Positions 51,476 through 63,967 of a stretch of DNA of 64,000 nucleotides are shown here, one piece after another. The translations under genes were made by a program, and so were the position numbers. The stretch is from Heloderma charlesbogerti (taxonomy: Eukaryota; Chordata; Lepidosauria; Squamata; Helodermatidae). The notes beneath the pieces are model-generated. The model searched no databases. It had not been told where the DNA came from and saw only the letters and a program-made list of their open reading frames with translations. The stretch's first letter is position 1; each line of letters starts with the position of its first letter. The stretch lies in assembly GCA_026122225.1 (NCBI GenBank), contig JANEZZ010002244.1, positions 1,916,501-1,980,500 of the forward strand. Reading direction: 5' to 3'.

Positions 51476-52967
51476 ACTTTTTATTTTATTTTTTACTTTT
51501 GTTACCAGCCATTGTTTTCCCAATATGCTGCTCCTTTGACACATTTTCTTTTCACTGTTAGGTCTAATAAGAGATTGCTTATAAAATTAGTAAGAGGTTA
51601 TTCTAAAGTTTTACTTTAGAGCAATTGTGTAATATTTGTGCTGGATTCCTGGAACCAAGAGAATATTTAATATAACATATAAACACAAAATATAACAGAT
51701 GCTAATATAGTGTTGATTTTGATGCTGGAAATGTCCATCAGGGAAAACTGAAAAGTGACAGGTAGATACCTTGTGAATGGTACATAGTGCAGAACTTTGC
51801 ATATATAGCACAAAGAGAGCAGTCTATTTGTTTGCTTTTTGTTGAGTACCAGGTTTCACAGCATAAATCATTCAACAGTGCTGCAGCTATTCAGCTGAAC
51901 TCAATACAATTTGTTAACACAAAAGCAAGTGTGCTTTTTTTTTTTTTTTACTGTTTTCAACCATTAGGCATATTGGAAATGAATGCTATTGAACAACAAG
52001 TTTCAAAGGTATGTAACCATCAGAAATGAATTCCTAGAGCACCGTCTCCTGTGAATCCTTGAGGATTACAGGAGTACCTTCAGAATGAAAGTAATCCCGG
52101 ATATCCAAAAAATAAAGTTGTATCTCTAAAACACTCAGCAACATCTTGCCTTCTTTTGGATCCAACTCCCTTCAGCATCAGTAGAAAGCAGATCAAGGCT
52201 GCAAAATGAAATCGATGAATTGGTTAGATTGATGGATTGCAAGAGGAACCCTAAATGGGGTTTGGTGAGGTATGAAGTGGCAGATGATTCGCCACTTCAA
52301 AGCCCTGCCAACTTGCACATGCTAGGGCAAGAGATGGACAGTTTTCCACCGGTGATTTCACTAGCAGTTCTTTTTCTTTCTTTTTCTATACTTGCCCCTT
52401 GATTTCTTGAATCAGGTTGCAGTCCTAATATCAAGCCATTTCAGAGGAATAATTTATACACAAAGCCCAGGATCCAAAGCCAGGTGCACATGTCTAAGTA
52501 CTTCAACTTTGGTGGAATCACTTGGTCTTATACATGTGTCTGTACATAGTTAAATGCAAATGGTCTTTAACCATGGAAAAGGCAGGGTAAATTTCCAAAG
52601 AAGAAATTCCATGGTTCTGTTTATCCCATAAGAATGTGCATTTATGCACAAGAATTACAGAGTTCTCATTTCATAGGCAACAGTAACCTGTAACTGGAAT
52701 TATTCTAATTTTCTCTCTTATTACTGAGTGTTAGCAGTTGTTCTTTTATCAGCTGAGAGCCTTGAAGAACACACATTTCCTAATGTAATCTTGGGCAGTG
52801 TAGCCCACTGTAGGATTCCTGGAACACAGAGCATTTTTAGCTGTTCGGAGCAGTCAAAGGAGACTGAAGGATGTTTGTTTTGTTTTTTTCCTGAGGAGAT
52901 TGTGGAAGAGTTCTGAGCAGATTATATTTATTTATTTATTTTTATTTCTATACTACCCTACAGCTGC
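51476..52967. other. unique DNA and a worn L2 tail
   Basis: No gene. ATTTATTTATTTATTTTTAT then TTCTATACTACCC at 52925-52957 is an inverted L2 tail remnant abutting the next element. Confidence 0.5.
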
Positions 52968-53565
52968 ATAAAGAATCCGGCCTCATTTGAATCCGCAGCG
53001 GATCGGGACCACTTACCTCTGCTCCAGAAGGACTGGCGGCAGAACGGCACTCGGCTGCTTCTTCCAGCCAGAGCCATTCGCCTCCTTCCTTTCCCTGCCG
53101 ATCGCCTTTAAAACAACTGTCTTAAAAAAAAAAAAAATGGCGATCGGGGGTGTTTGTGTGTGTGCCCATAGACTTCTATGCAAATAGAGTCATGAATCTT
53201 GCGTATAAGTCTATGTGTCCATAGGCTTATAAGCAAGATTCACCGCTCTATTTTGTGTATAAGTCTATGAGCACATGCGATCAGCAGGATGTGCCCATAG
53301 ACTTATACACAAAATAGAGTGGTGAATCTTGCATATAAGCCTATGGACACATAGACTTATATGCAAGATTCATGACTCTATTTGCATGTAAGTCTATGGG
53401 CACATCTGGCTGGCAGGAGGGAAGGTGAGTGCCCCCAAGCCAGTCCCACCCCCCCAGAATCCGAGCAGAGCAGAACCACTCTGGAGGATTCCAATGGGGA
53501 GGAATGGATCTCCCCCCCCATGGATTCCCCACCGGAACAGATGGTGGGGAATCCTTACACCCCTA
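52968..53565. mobile_element. foldback element with a 241-bp palindrome and divergent splice-donor sites
   Basis: The right end is CTTACACCCCTA (53565); the left terminus is lost at the L2 tail. The core 53163-53403 is a near-perfect inverted repeat (GCCCATAGACTTCTATGCAA and its complement), with inner palindromes of the TATAAGTCTATGxxCATAGG kind. The left exon-like part has ATG (minus strand, CAT 53075-53077) open to AGAG|GTAAGT (ACTTAC 53011-53016). The right part ends GGGAAG|GTGAGT (53425-53430). Core sequence is unrelated to the other hAT-like families. Confidence 0.75.
53163..53403. repeat. 241-bp foldback palindrome
   Basis: Arms of about 105 bp centred near 53283, with a short loop around GCACATGCGATCAGCAGG. 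Confidence 0.9.
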
Positions 53566-54502
53566 GGTACAATGCCCTCCCACCTCAGGGCAGAAGGTCT
53601 GGCACCAGCCCTGACATCTTGCCATTGCTTCCTGCCTTCCCCTCTCCTGCATATGCTGCCTGAGGCGACTGCCTCATTCTGCCTAATAGTAGGGCTGGCC
53701 CTGCCAGCTACTGCCAGCAGCATCCCCCAGTTCAGACACCTGGTCCCCTACAATTGACAGGGAACTTTTCAGTGACAGCATGGATCTAGCATTCAAGGCT
53801 AAGTAAGACAGGATTTTATTTTTATTTTATTTTTGAATCTCTGAACTGATTTCCAGGTCCTGACTTTTAATGAGTAAAAGAAAAAACTCAAGAGTTTTAG
53901 AGGAAGCCATTAAAAAGTAATGCTGTAAAAGCTAATTATGCAAAGGAATGTCAAATACAGATAGAATTATATGTGGTTTTAAAATGTTGTTTATCAACAG
54001 AGGATAGACATAATTATCAGAATCTCCACAGCAACTTTCCATATCAAATAATTCCCTATAAGGGAAAATATTGGATTAATTGTGATGCTACAAACAAATC
54101 TAAAAATAAACAGGCGACGGAAATAAAAGAGAAAAATATATTTGGAAAATATACAAGAATATGTAATTTTGAAGCTGTTAACATGATTATGTGGACCATG
54201 TATTTTATATTTAATTTAGTTAACACACTGCCTTTCTCAGAGGCTCAGTAGCTAACTTACTACAGTGGCCCATTCTTTGCATGCTTTTAAATGAATTTTT
54301 AAAGACCTGGATATTTACATCTGCTTTTACAGATTAATTTGAAACTGGCTAAGGTTTTTAAAATGATGATTTTTAAAGTGATCCACTTTTCCTGTTAGTT
54401 TGAGATGGCATGTTGTTGTGATTCTGTATTTTATGGTAAGTTTATATGATTTTATTATGATTATGTTGTTGTGTGAACCACCTTGAGAAGGTGGCAGGGA
54501 CC
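53566..54502. other. unique DNA
   Basis: Short frames only; AT-rich after 53800. Confidence 0.45.
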
Positions 54503-54525
54503 ATATATATATATATATATATATA

Positions 54526-54757
54526 GGGCCGCAGTGGCTTAGTGGTTAAGACGCTGAACTGCAGACTGGAAGGTCGGCAGGTCAGCAGTTCGAGACCCGA
54601 GTGCTGCGTGACGGAGTGAGCTCCCGTCTTCAGTCCCAGCTCCTGCCAACCTAGCAGTTCGAAAACAAGAAATTGCAAGTAGATAAATAGGTACCGCCTC
54701 GGCGGGAAAGGTAACAGCGTTCCATGCACCTCGGTTCCATGCACCTCGACACCTTTA

Positions 54758-54758
<1 letters not shown>
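54526..54758 (+). mobile_element. tRNA-derived SINE
   Basis: GGCCGCAGTGGCTTAGTGGT (A-box region) and CAGCAGTTCGAGACCCGAGT (B box GTTCGAGAC) form a pol III promoter. The body has GAGCTCCCGTCTTCAGTCCC, CCTGCCAACCTAGCAGTTCG, and a 3' part GTACCGCCTCGGCGGGAAAG and GTAACAGCGTTCCATGCACC. It is a well-known squamate SINE type, not a functional tRNA gene. (TA)n tracts lie on both sides. Confidence 0.88.
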
Positions 54759-54760
<2 letters not shown>

Positions 54761-54822
<62 letters not shown>

Positions 54823-54850
54823 GAGAGAGAGAGAGAGAAAGAAAGAGAGC
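54761..54850. repeat. compound microsatellite (TA)n(CA)n(GA)n
   Basis: (TA)n from 54761, (CA)n to about 54818, then (GA)n/GAAA. Likely grown from the SINE tail. A (TA)n tract also precedes the SINE at 54503-54525. Confidence 0.95.
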
Positions 54851-54913
54851 ACTACCCTAGTACTACAGATTCAAGCCCAAAGATCCCTACCATAACCTAC
54901 AGAGCCTATGTGC

Positions 54914-55485
54914 ATCTCAAGTCATTCTAAGGCCTCCTGTGAGGCTTTGGAAAGTAGGGATGGCAGAGAATTCCACCATGGATACCGGATTCTTTAGAAT
55001 CTGCCCCCCCGGAATCCGTGGCGGAATGGCCTCCTGCCCCCCACGGAATCCCCCCCGGACGGAACTTACCTGGGGCAATGTGGCGGATTCGGCGGTGTCG
55101 GCGGCTCCAGCAGTGGTGGCGGCTCCGGCGGCTGGTCTCCTGGCCGACCACGGCCAGGCTGCTGCAGCCGCCATTGGCGGCCTTGCAGCTGTGATAGGCT
55201 ACGTAAGTATTTATGTAGCCTATCATGGCTAACCCCCCCCCAAAAAACACCAGCGTACGCAAATGGCAGAGGCTACAGCAGCCGCCATTTGTCTTCCCTA
55301 TTTTTCGCCGTTCTAGCTTATGTAGGCAGGCATTTGGAGTGGGTTAGGGTATTTTTAGAAATATGTTTTAATGTAGAATTTTATTGTTTTAAAACTGTTG
55401 TATTGCTGTACATCCCCAGAGTGGCCAGGAGATTGGCCAGATGGGCGATTAAGAAATTTAATAAATAAATAAATAAATAAATAAA
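54914..55485 (+). mobile_element. L2 LINE remnant with a hAT-like element and a large joint deletion
   Basis: 54920-54954 (CATTCTAAGGCCTCCTGTGA) matches the L2 at 2051-2077. hAT-like element 14 follows, and at 55325 the L2 resumes only at its 3' end (GGCAGGCATTTGGAGTGGGT to the AAATAAATAAAT tail). About 2 kb of L2 and the distal half of the hAT-like element are missing together, implying one deletion. Confidence 0.8.
54955..55323 (+). mobile_element. hAT-like foldback element 14, truncated
   Basis: Terminus TAGGGATGGCAGAGAATTCC, outward donor ACTTAC 55064-55069, CG-rich part with ATGGCGGCTG on the minus strand (near 55175), one palindrome (CTACGTAAGTATTTATGTAG at about 55198), then loss of the rest at 55323. 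Octamer before it: TTGGAAAG. Confidence 0.85.
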
Positions 55486-55569
55486 AAGTCTGGATCAGCT
55501 GTGCATATGCAAAGACCTTCCCTGTTGCCTCAGCGTAGGGAATAAATTGTAGGCTGGGGGCTCTGAGAC

Positions 55570-55830
55570 TGGAGAAAAAATATGGATTGCCTTTGAGGCT
55601 AACTCCCCTTGTCCCCTCCGAGTTTTGTGGTGCTACGAGGGGGTGACATGGGAAGGCATCCCCACACCTGTATGGGTAGGTTCCTGAGGGGCTGTGATCA
55701 CCTGGACACTGCTCAACAGGACTAGGATAGCTCAACCAATATACTTATAGGCTGGCTACCAGTTTCAGATTTAGATGTCCACACAGATTCCCCCTTCGGA
55801 GATTTTCATTAAATGAACTTGGGCCACATT
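55570..55830 (+). mobile_element. Ngaro-like terminal fragment
   Basis: GTGGTGCTACGAGGGGGTGA and CATGGGAAGGCATCCC correspond to the reverse of 34960-35060 and 21470-21520. ACTTGGGCCACATTTATACC at about 55805 resembles repeat A but in the other orientation, so the piece may be rearranged. Confidence 0.5.
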
Positions 55831-57690
55831 TATACCATATACCCATATCTCATCTCTTTATTTTCCCCTACACTCCCAATACAGGTTGGATGGCTCAATT
55901 GCACATGGATAGATAACAATGCATCACTACATCATGATGACAAAACAACTATGACTATACGGGTTGAAAAATGCTAGTGAGGAATTGAAAACCACAGTGA
56001 TGTGTTCTGGATATCCAATACTGAGCTGAGAGAAACATCTACTTCATTAAGTACTTCTAACATTTTTGCTTAGTACATGACTCTAGAATAAAAAAGACAA
56101 GAGATCGTTTCTTCTTCATTATCAGTTGATCCCTTTGTTTCCTGTCACGGTCTCCTAACAACAGTAGGCAGAAAGATATCCTCTTGGTCTTCATGTGACA
56201 TCAGTATATGAAGAAACCTTTCCGGGCAAACACTTCACATGAATGACAAGAAAGGATGACTTCTTATCTATTGTGGTACAGCAACAAAGCAGTGAACCAG
56301 AAAGTGGGGGGGGGGGGATTTGAGCATTTTGTTTACCTGTTTCAGTAATGAATACTTTTTCCATATCTACTAAAGGTCATGTGGAGAGGTTTATGGCTTT
56401 CCCAGTTCCACAGATAGTTGGAATTGCATTAACTCACATGTTTCCTATTTTATCTCTTTAGTTAATTGATTTTAGAAACTACCAGTCCTAAAGAAAGATG
56501 TGTGTGGAACTCCCTGGAAAATTCTGCTAATTTTTTTCAGTTGTTTCTTAAAAATTCATCTCAATGTACATATTGAACATGTATTTCTTCTCAAAATTTA
56601 AATGCTTATTTTGATTCATTTGAACTGCACTGCAGCATCTGGAGAAGTGTGATATCTGGTGGATATTTATCTTCAGATCTGGACTTTAGTTCAAGAGGTG
56701 CAGATCCAGTAATTTCATATTAAAAATTGCAAAGATCAAATTCCTTAAACATCCTTATTGGGCATCTAGAAGTTGGGATGCTCGAGAAATTTGATCTTTG
56801 AGAATTCCAAAATGAGCTGACCTGAACTGCACCTCCTGGACTGGGCTGAGTTGCAGATTGGAATTTAGTTAATCCACCAGGTTCTGCACTTCTTTACTAT
56901 ATCAACAGAGGTTTTGGCTTGAAAAAGTATCAATGTGCATTTGGAAATGTGTACTTTGAGAGAAAATAAGTTTAAAATACATATTTAAATGCAAATATTT
57001 GTGCTGATCTTTTTTAAAAAATCCACAGATCAACATAGAAATGGGACAGGATGGACTTACAGGTGAATATATGCAAAAGCAATGCAGGCTGGGAAGTAGA
57101 CTAATTTTCCTGCCCCTATTTGGGAGCTGCTACAGCACAGTTCCATCATATACTGGCTGGGTAATATGAGAAGCCTTGGCCTATTCCGAAGCTCCTTTCC
57201 ATGCCAGTTCTGCTAGAGTTTCTGGCCAGTCATGACACTGGGGAAAGAAAACCCTTATTGAAGGAAGAAGCGACAAACTGTCAACACTGTCTGACTTGTC
57301 AATCCCTTCTGGGGAAAGACAGTCCTAAGCCAGAGTGGCCACAGAAGTTTGACTGAAGCTCATTGCAATCTGTCAAATGCATGATACCCATGTAGGCTTC
57401 CCAGATCATACAATATCTTCAGAGACCATTAAGAAGAACCCTATGTTGATGAAACAAGACAGTGCTTGCTTTGAGCACTTCATCTGGTTTTGAATTATTG
57501 AAGCATAAAGGATGCCAGACTGATAATGAAATGTTAGCTCAATGTTACTTTCTAAACAGTCTTTTCCTGACAGCAGAATGTGCAATGATAATATCCCACT
57601 CACACTCCCCACCTTCTCAGAATGATGGGCTAAGGGCCATAGCTTTCTTAACCAAACAATTAAAGATCCACAGTAAGTTTATAACTAAAC
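55831..57690. other. unique DNA
   Basis: A short poly-G (about 56308) is the only low-complexity tract. No gene or recognised repeat. Confidence 0.45.
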
Positions 57691-58480
57691 AAGGCTAGCT
57701 GTCTGTAGAAGGCATCCAACAGCTTCCTGAAGGGCAATATCGCCCTGGATCGGGGGCAGGATTCTCTGACATGTAGATCCAGCCCCTTCATCACCTGCTC
57801 ACTGTAAAGATGAGCTGAGGGGTCCCTGGCTGTTCGCCCCCCCTCTGAGCAGCATTCAATGATCCAAAACTATAGGGTCCAAGGGCGAACCTTCTACACC
57901 CTCTCAAGCTGGCCAGAATGAGTGAAGGGAGAGGTAAGCTACCCTTCACCCTCAGGGTGCTCATCAGGGTATACTAATTAACCTAAATGGGTGCCCACAC
58001 TACCTGCCAGCTATGACCAAATTGAAACCAACTGAACCAAATTATGAGAAGATACCCCACCTCCACAGAATGGACAGAAAGGAGTAGGCCAAACAAGGTG
58101 CCTCCCAATCAGAGACCCCCCAATCTGAACCAGACACCCCCCCAAAAATCCTACTTAGCCTCCAAATGCAACTAGCTAAATTCTCAGTATTACCTAGGAA
58201 GGGAGGGTGCGATGCTGCACTGGTCAGAGAAGAGGCCTTTGGAAATGTGTGGCCACCTTATACACGCAGCCCAACCACCTCCCCCTTGGACTGGCTGCAT
58301 CACATGGGTTGTTCCTGCATAGCTTACTGAATCTTCCCTCCTCCCAAAAGGGTAGGGTGGGCAAAAACACCCCCCTTAAAGGCGAGGGGGTGGCATTCAA
58401 AGAAATCCAGGAAATACTGATGGCCAAGATTAAAGGAAGACATAGGACCATATAATAATAATATAGAATAATAAAATCCC
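57691..58480 (-). mobile_element. possible Ngaro-like terminal fragment
   Basis: AAAATCCTACTTAGCCTCCA followed by AATGCAACTAGCTAA parallels the AAAATTCCTAC...GG.CCCCA..CAACTxGC block of the other two ends, and the overall composition (CCACCTCC, CACCAATCAG-like words) agrees. No ORF; weak similarity. Confidence 0.4.
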
Positions 58481-59261
58481 CCCTCCCCTTACGTCTCAAA
58501 GATATGACTCCACTGAAGAGAAAAACTACCGTTTGCCTATTTTACAGCACAAACTTAGGCATGTGTTGACTCAGAAGTCCTGCTGAGTTCAATGGGGCTT
58601 ACTTCCTAGTAAGTGCATAAAGACTGCATCCTTATTCAGATATTATGCATAGGAATATGAAGAGATAATTTTGGCAGCCACTGATAACCATGAAAACTAT
58701 TTCTATCTAAAGCCATTTTCCCACCTTGAATTAATTTTAGGTCTTTTTTTTTTTTGCCTAGTAGAGACTATATGGAAAACAGATTTTATTTTCACAAAAT
58801 GAAACTGTTTCTAGTTATATTTAAATGGAAGTGAAAAAACTTGAAAATGCAAACAAAGACACTGAGATAAAGGAAGAGCAACAGTGAGATTTCAGATATT
58901 CTGAAAACTTGCTGTGTTTTTTTCCCTATAGCAGTATGAGTGCGTTGTTACTACGGCATTTAATGGAAAGCTAAAAACTGGAGCATGTTTAATCATTTTG
59001 CATATGGATGAATAAAGCCATAATGTAGATACTATTTCAAAACAGGTGTATACTCTACAATGTGTAGATGACCCTGCATGTTAGGGCATTGTGTTGCCCC
59101 TGCAAGTCTAAGGTTTCCACTATGTATAAAACAATTGTGAGAACAGCAGAATTTTGTAAGCACACTCCATCTTAGACTGCCCCAGGGCCAAAACAGATAT
59201 TACTTGCTTCTGTGAAGCAGCTATGTCTTTTTTTCATATTTACTCTAGATTAGGTGTAGGG

Positions 59262-60155
59262 CGGAGTACGACAAGGCTGTATATTGTCGCCCTGCTTATT
59301 TAACTTATACGCAGAATACATCATGAGAAACGCTGGGTTGGATGAATCTCAGGTCAGAATTAAGATTGCCAGGAGAATTATCAACAGCCTCAGATATGCA
59401 GACGATACCACCCTAATGGCAGAAAGCGAAGAGGATCTAAAAAGCCTCTTGTTGAGGGTGAAAAAGTGGAGAGTGCAAAAGCTGGTTTGAAACTCAGCAT
59501 TAAAAAAATTAAGATCATGGCATCTGGCCCCATCACGTCCTGGCATATAGAAGGGGAAGAAATGGAAGCAGTGACAGATTTTATTTTCTTGGGCTCCAAG
59601 ATCACTGCAGACGGTGACTGTAGCCATGAAATTAAAAGATGCTTGCTCCTTGGGAGGAAAGCTATGGCGAACCTAGACAGCATAGTAAGAAGCAGAGACA
59701 TCACCTTGCCAACAAAGGTTCGTATAATCAAAGCTATGGTTTTCCCAGTAGTAACGTATGGCTGTGAGAGCTGGACTATAAGGAAGGCTGAGCACCGAAG
59801 AACTGATGCTTTTGAACTGTGGTGCTGGAGAAGACTCTTACGAGTCCCCTGGAGTTCAAGGAGGTCAAATCAGTCCATCCTAAAGGAAATCAACCCTGAG
59901 TGCTCATTGGAAGGACAGATACTGAAGCTGAATCTTAAATATTTTGGCCACCAAATGCGAAGAGAAAACTCCCTGGAAAAGACCCTGATGCTGGGAAAGA
60001 TTGAAGGCAAAAGGAGAAGGGGATGGCAGAGGATGAGATGGCTAGATAGCATCACTGATGCAACGAATATGGACTTGAGCACACTCTGGGGGAGAGCAGA
60101 GGACAGGAAGGCCTGGCGTACTATGGTCCATGGGGTCATGAAGAGTCGGACATGA
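59262..60155 (+). pseudogene. BovB reverse transcriptase fragment with a frameshift
   Basis: 59284-59490 reads SPCLFNLYAEYIMRNAGLDE and LRYADDTTLMAES (catalytic YADD present). A 2-base insertion near 59466 (GTGAAAAAGTGGAGAG where copy B has GTGAAAGAGGAGAG) shifts to the frame 59466-60155, with KLSIKKIKIMASGPITSWHI, WCWRRLLRVPW and RMRWLDSITDATNMD. Otherwise open to the C-terminus. Confidence 0.93.
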
Positions 60156-60180
60156 CTGAATGACTGAACAACAACAACAA
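59262..60180 (+). mobile_element. BovB (RTE) LINE, 5'-truncated copy C
   Basis: Target duplication GGTGTAGGG (59253-59261 and 60181-60189) and an (AAC)n 3' end (ACAACAACAACAA at 60168-60180). It starts within the RT just before the QGCxLSPCLFNLYAEYIMRN block. Confidence 0.95.
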
Positions 60181-60482
60181 GGTGTAGGGCCCCTGATCTG
60201 GATCAGAACTCTAGAATAGGGGGTAGGGAGGCTTTTAAGATATGAAGCAGGCACCCTGTGCCTACTCCTAGACACTGATTTAAAGTAATGTCTGTTTTGG
60301 CAACCAGAAACTGAGACTACTATGAAAACAAAACAAAATAAGATCATATGGGAAAGAGAACACCATAAAATAAGGTGTTCTCTTGCCCTGACTTAATACC
60401 CTTTCCAGGTATGTGAGAAAGACCTCACCAGAAGAAACTTTAAATTATCAGCAAAATGTCATGCTGTATCCTCAGTGTGCCC

Positions 60483-61000
60483 CCAAACTATATTTATTTA
60501 TTTATTTACAATATTTATATACCACTCCACATCAAAGATTTCGGAGTGGTGAACAACAAGATAAAATAATAAAACACTATATTAAAACAATTAAAACATT
60601 TTAAAAGAATGGGAGGCCTCTCAAAATAACAGTGTCTTTAGGAGACATCGAAAGCAATACAGCGTTGGCACCTGCCTGACTTCCAAAGGCAGGGAGTTCC
60701 AGAGGAAGGGGCCACCACACTGGAGGCTCTTTTCCTGGTGGACTCCAGCCAGGCCATGGGTCCATGTGGAACCACCAGTGAAATGCCCTCTGATTACCTC
60801 AGTGAATGGGTTGGTAAAGAAGAAGGCACTCACCCACCCATGTCTCAGTAATACATGCCAGGTCAGCTTCTCATCCACGATTAAATCATGAATGAGTGTG
60901 GTCTTATTGGGGACTGACCCGACATTACATAGCAGCACCGCAAAACAGGGGGGTCAGTGGATGAGCTACCAGGCACATGAGAGTTAGAGGAGGGGAGGTA
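60483..61000 (-). mobile_element. internally deleted L2-type LINE
   Basis: On the minus strand, LLCNVGSVPNKTTLIHDLIV (start of the L2 endonuclease, about 60935-60870) is followed after about 60 codons by LWNSLPLEVRQVPTLYCFRC (end of the C-terminal domain, about 60700-60630), then the 3' UTR and (TTTA)n tail at 60490. More than 2 kb of coding sequence is missing. One frame spans the join (60938-60621). Confidence 0.7.
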
Positions 61001-61828
61001 GAAGGGGAACAGTGTATAAACATCTGTGTCCCATTCTACTTTGATGTCCCAACCCCCTCCTCTTGGCATATCTCCTTCTGGCCCAAGTCACTGGAATAGT
61101 GGTGCTCCCTCCATGGGTCCCCGTGTCAGAGTTTCCCCAAGCATATCCTTACCACATCAGAACTAGCCACACACTCCCAACACACACACACCATTCAAAC
61201 ATACCCTCAAGCATTCAACACACACACTCCACTCATCCAACAGTCACCCCCAGCCAAACAAACACAATCACAGTTTGTAGCTTCTGGTGATAACCAGCCA
61301 CTGGTCACATCTAAGACATCAGGCTTGCCAACCAAGCAAGCAATATAAAGAACAAGTAAAGTGCTTATTTCCAAACCGTCCCTCACTATAGACTGTTCAA
61401 AGAATGTGTTGCTTCCAATTTTGCATGCTTGCTTAATGCCCATTCACTGCTGAAGTGAAGGATATTAACTGGTCTGTCAGGAATGCAGAATGCTTACCAG
61501 ATTGCTGTCTCATGAGCAGTGATAATTAGGCTGGGTCAAGGTGCCCCCTTGTTTGTGGGAACTTTCTCTCCAATGAAGGTAGGAGGAGCAATTCTGGGAT
61601 ATTTGTGGAGGGGTGTGAAAGGCATTTGGCTTTTGGCTGGTGGTGTAGTTAGCATGTTTTAAGGTGGTTTGAAGGGGTTTCAAACCCCCCCCACACACAC
61701 ACACACCTTCTCTAAACTTTAAAAAGCCAGCCCAAGGCTTGGTTGAGCACTTGGTACCAGCTAAGCTGCCAGGTTCTTTAAAAATGGGACCACTAGTGCC
61801 CCTGGGAGCAATGCTACTTGATGATGTA
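61001..61828. other. unique DNA, CA-rich patches
   Basis: ACACACAC-rich stretches at 61185-61255 and near 61690. No gene. Confidence 0.45.
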
Positions 61829-61876
61829 AGCACCAAGGTCCTTGTAAGCACCAAGGTCCTTGTAAGCACCTTGGAT
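61829..61876. repeat. 18-bp minisatellite, 2.5 units
   Basis: The unit GTAAGCACCAAGGTCCTT occurs twice, followed by a partial third. Confidence 0.9.
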
Positions 61877-62956
61877 AGTTCCTTTATAGTTCTGACTGAA
61901 ACCCAGTGTGGATTTACTGCCCCAATGACATTGGAGCCACCAGCCTCCACTGATGGTACCAAAGATGGTGAAACCCTCTCTCTCCCTCCCCCCACAAAAA
62001 GAAACTAGTAAAAAGCAAGGAGTGAAATCTACACAGAACAAGAAGAAGGCAAGCTTGTGCAATGGAACTTCCCTTCCCCTTCCTTCCACGCACAGCCACC
62101 GGTACTCTGAAAATACTTCCCAGAGGGTCAGGAGGACCCACAGAACAATGGTGTCTTGTCAGGCTCCAGCAGGAGAGGGGTACTGCTAAAGTTGGGAATC
62201 AAGCAAGCGGTGAAAGAGTCTTCTGCCCAATTTCAGGTCACTGGAGAGGCTGGGGGTATGTGCAAGGGGCGGAGGGCAAGATCTGTGCACAGGCTGCTTT
62301 CTGGTCATGCTATGCTGAATTTCAGAGGAGGAAATAAATTGATTATAAATAGTGACATAAATGTGAGTTTGCCAAATGGATAATAAATCAAATGTGATTT
62401 TAATTACATGAAAGAAGTTTTTAATAACAGAAATGAATAGAATACCAACATTGTTATTTTTTCCCTAGTACAAACCCTGCTTATGTGATGTCCTTTGCTA
62501 GCTTCAAAACTAATGACAAAAATATTTTAATTCTAGCAAACTGAAGTGTTTTAATTTTTCAGGACTGTGGACAATTGCCAGATGTTTGTTGTTTGTGTTT
62601 TAAAGGTAGTTACAGACAAAAAAGAATTGCAACTTAACATTCACACATTTCCTTAGATGGGAAGTTCCAAAATAAAAAATTCAATTGTATCATTCATAAG
62701 CAGTGCCCCCCTCCCCCCCCCCGCCCCAATACCCAAGGCCCTGGAGCATCTCTGTCTGCTTTTCATTATGAAAACACAGTCTTTGAAGTATATGCCTCCA
62801 CTCTCTTTTTCAAGATAAGGATTTCTTAAAGAGACAACATTATAATTAGATAGAAGGAGAGCTGTGAGCATCATCAGTTTTTGAACTATGTATGGATGCA
62901 CAGCTATGAAGGAGATTCCCTAAGGAAGGTGGCCTAGAAAATGAAACTATAAAGGG
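61877..62956. other. unique DNA
   Basis: No coding signal; a poly-C tract at about 62704-62726. Confidence 0.45.
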
Positions 62957-63019
62957 ATCTTCTTCTTCTTCTTCTTCTTCTTCTTCTTCTTCTTCTTCTT
63001 CTTCTTCTTCTTCTTCTTG
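62957..63019. repeat. (TTC)n microsatellite
   Basis: About 21 TTC units. Confidence 0.95.
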
Positions 63020-63140
63020 ACATTTTAAATGATCCTCCTAATCTTCTGCCTCAAGTTTACATTTAATGGAGTGCTTTTGCCTTCTGGGCTTATTATAACT
63101 AGTGTACATTTATCTGTGCAGGGAATTACTAGAGCAACAT

Positions 63141-63277
63141 TACCCTACCTGGTGTCCTCCAGATGTGTTGAAGTATAACTCACATCATCCCTGGCAAGCA
63201 TGCCCATTGGGCATGATGGCTGGGGATGATGGGAATTGTAGCTGAATGCATCTGGAGGACACTTGGTTGAGGAAGGC
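63141..63277. mobile_element. hairpin MITE
   Basis: The arms CCTGGTGTCCTCCAGATGTG and, inverted, CCAAGTGTCCTCCAGATGCA continue through ACTCxCATCATCCC around a CCCATTGGGCATG loop. A single non-coding foldback of 137 bp. Confidence 0.85.
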
Positions 63278-63932
63278 TATACTAGAAGAAGTAGGCAGTT
63301 TAGCAAAGTATTGTTATAAACCTTCTCTATTAACACCATATTCTATCATTTAAAAGTCAGAACTAATGTGAGGAAACAGTTTACATGTTCAGCATAGACA
63401 GCTCTCCACTGGAAGAGGGGAAGACCCTTAGATAAAGCTTTTCAGCTTATTATTATTATTTTAAGAAAGGAAAAGCAATCAATCTCCAGGTTATCAGAAT
63501 ATTGGATACATTTTCAAAGTGCAGTTACAGGAAATAAAGTATGAGTTGGCATCCTAGAAGTAGTTTTAAGAGAGATGGCATGTGATCTGAATAATAGCTA
63601 TGCCTACTCTGCAGTACATTGATTTATCCACAAATGCCCTGTACCTATGAACTGAAAACAAATCCGTATGTCTCCACATTTTCCTTTCATTTTTCAGTTT
63701 TAGCGCATGCTAAAATAACACGCTCAATGACTTCATTAAATATTAGTCGTCAGGAAAAGTGCAGCTGTAAATCCGTCTGAACATACCAGGCTGCAATGTC
63801 TCTGAATAGTGAAAAAATATGTGTGACCATCTAAATTGCTTAAGGAACCTCCAGCATAAATCAGACTGAACAGACTGGTTTATACAGGATTAAATTGACC
63901 TACAACTACTCGAGGTTGTACAACATATATAC

Positions 63933-63967
63933 TGTGTGTGCGTGCATGTGTGTGTGTGTGTGTGTGT
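63933..63967. repeat. (GT)n microsatellite
   Basis: TG-rich tract with GCGTGCATG interruptions near the right edge. Confidence 0.9.

Noticed and set aside
54526..54600. Functional tRNA gene
   Set aside because: A and B boxes are present, but no cloverleaf with an acceptor stem closes, and the head continues into a long SINE body.
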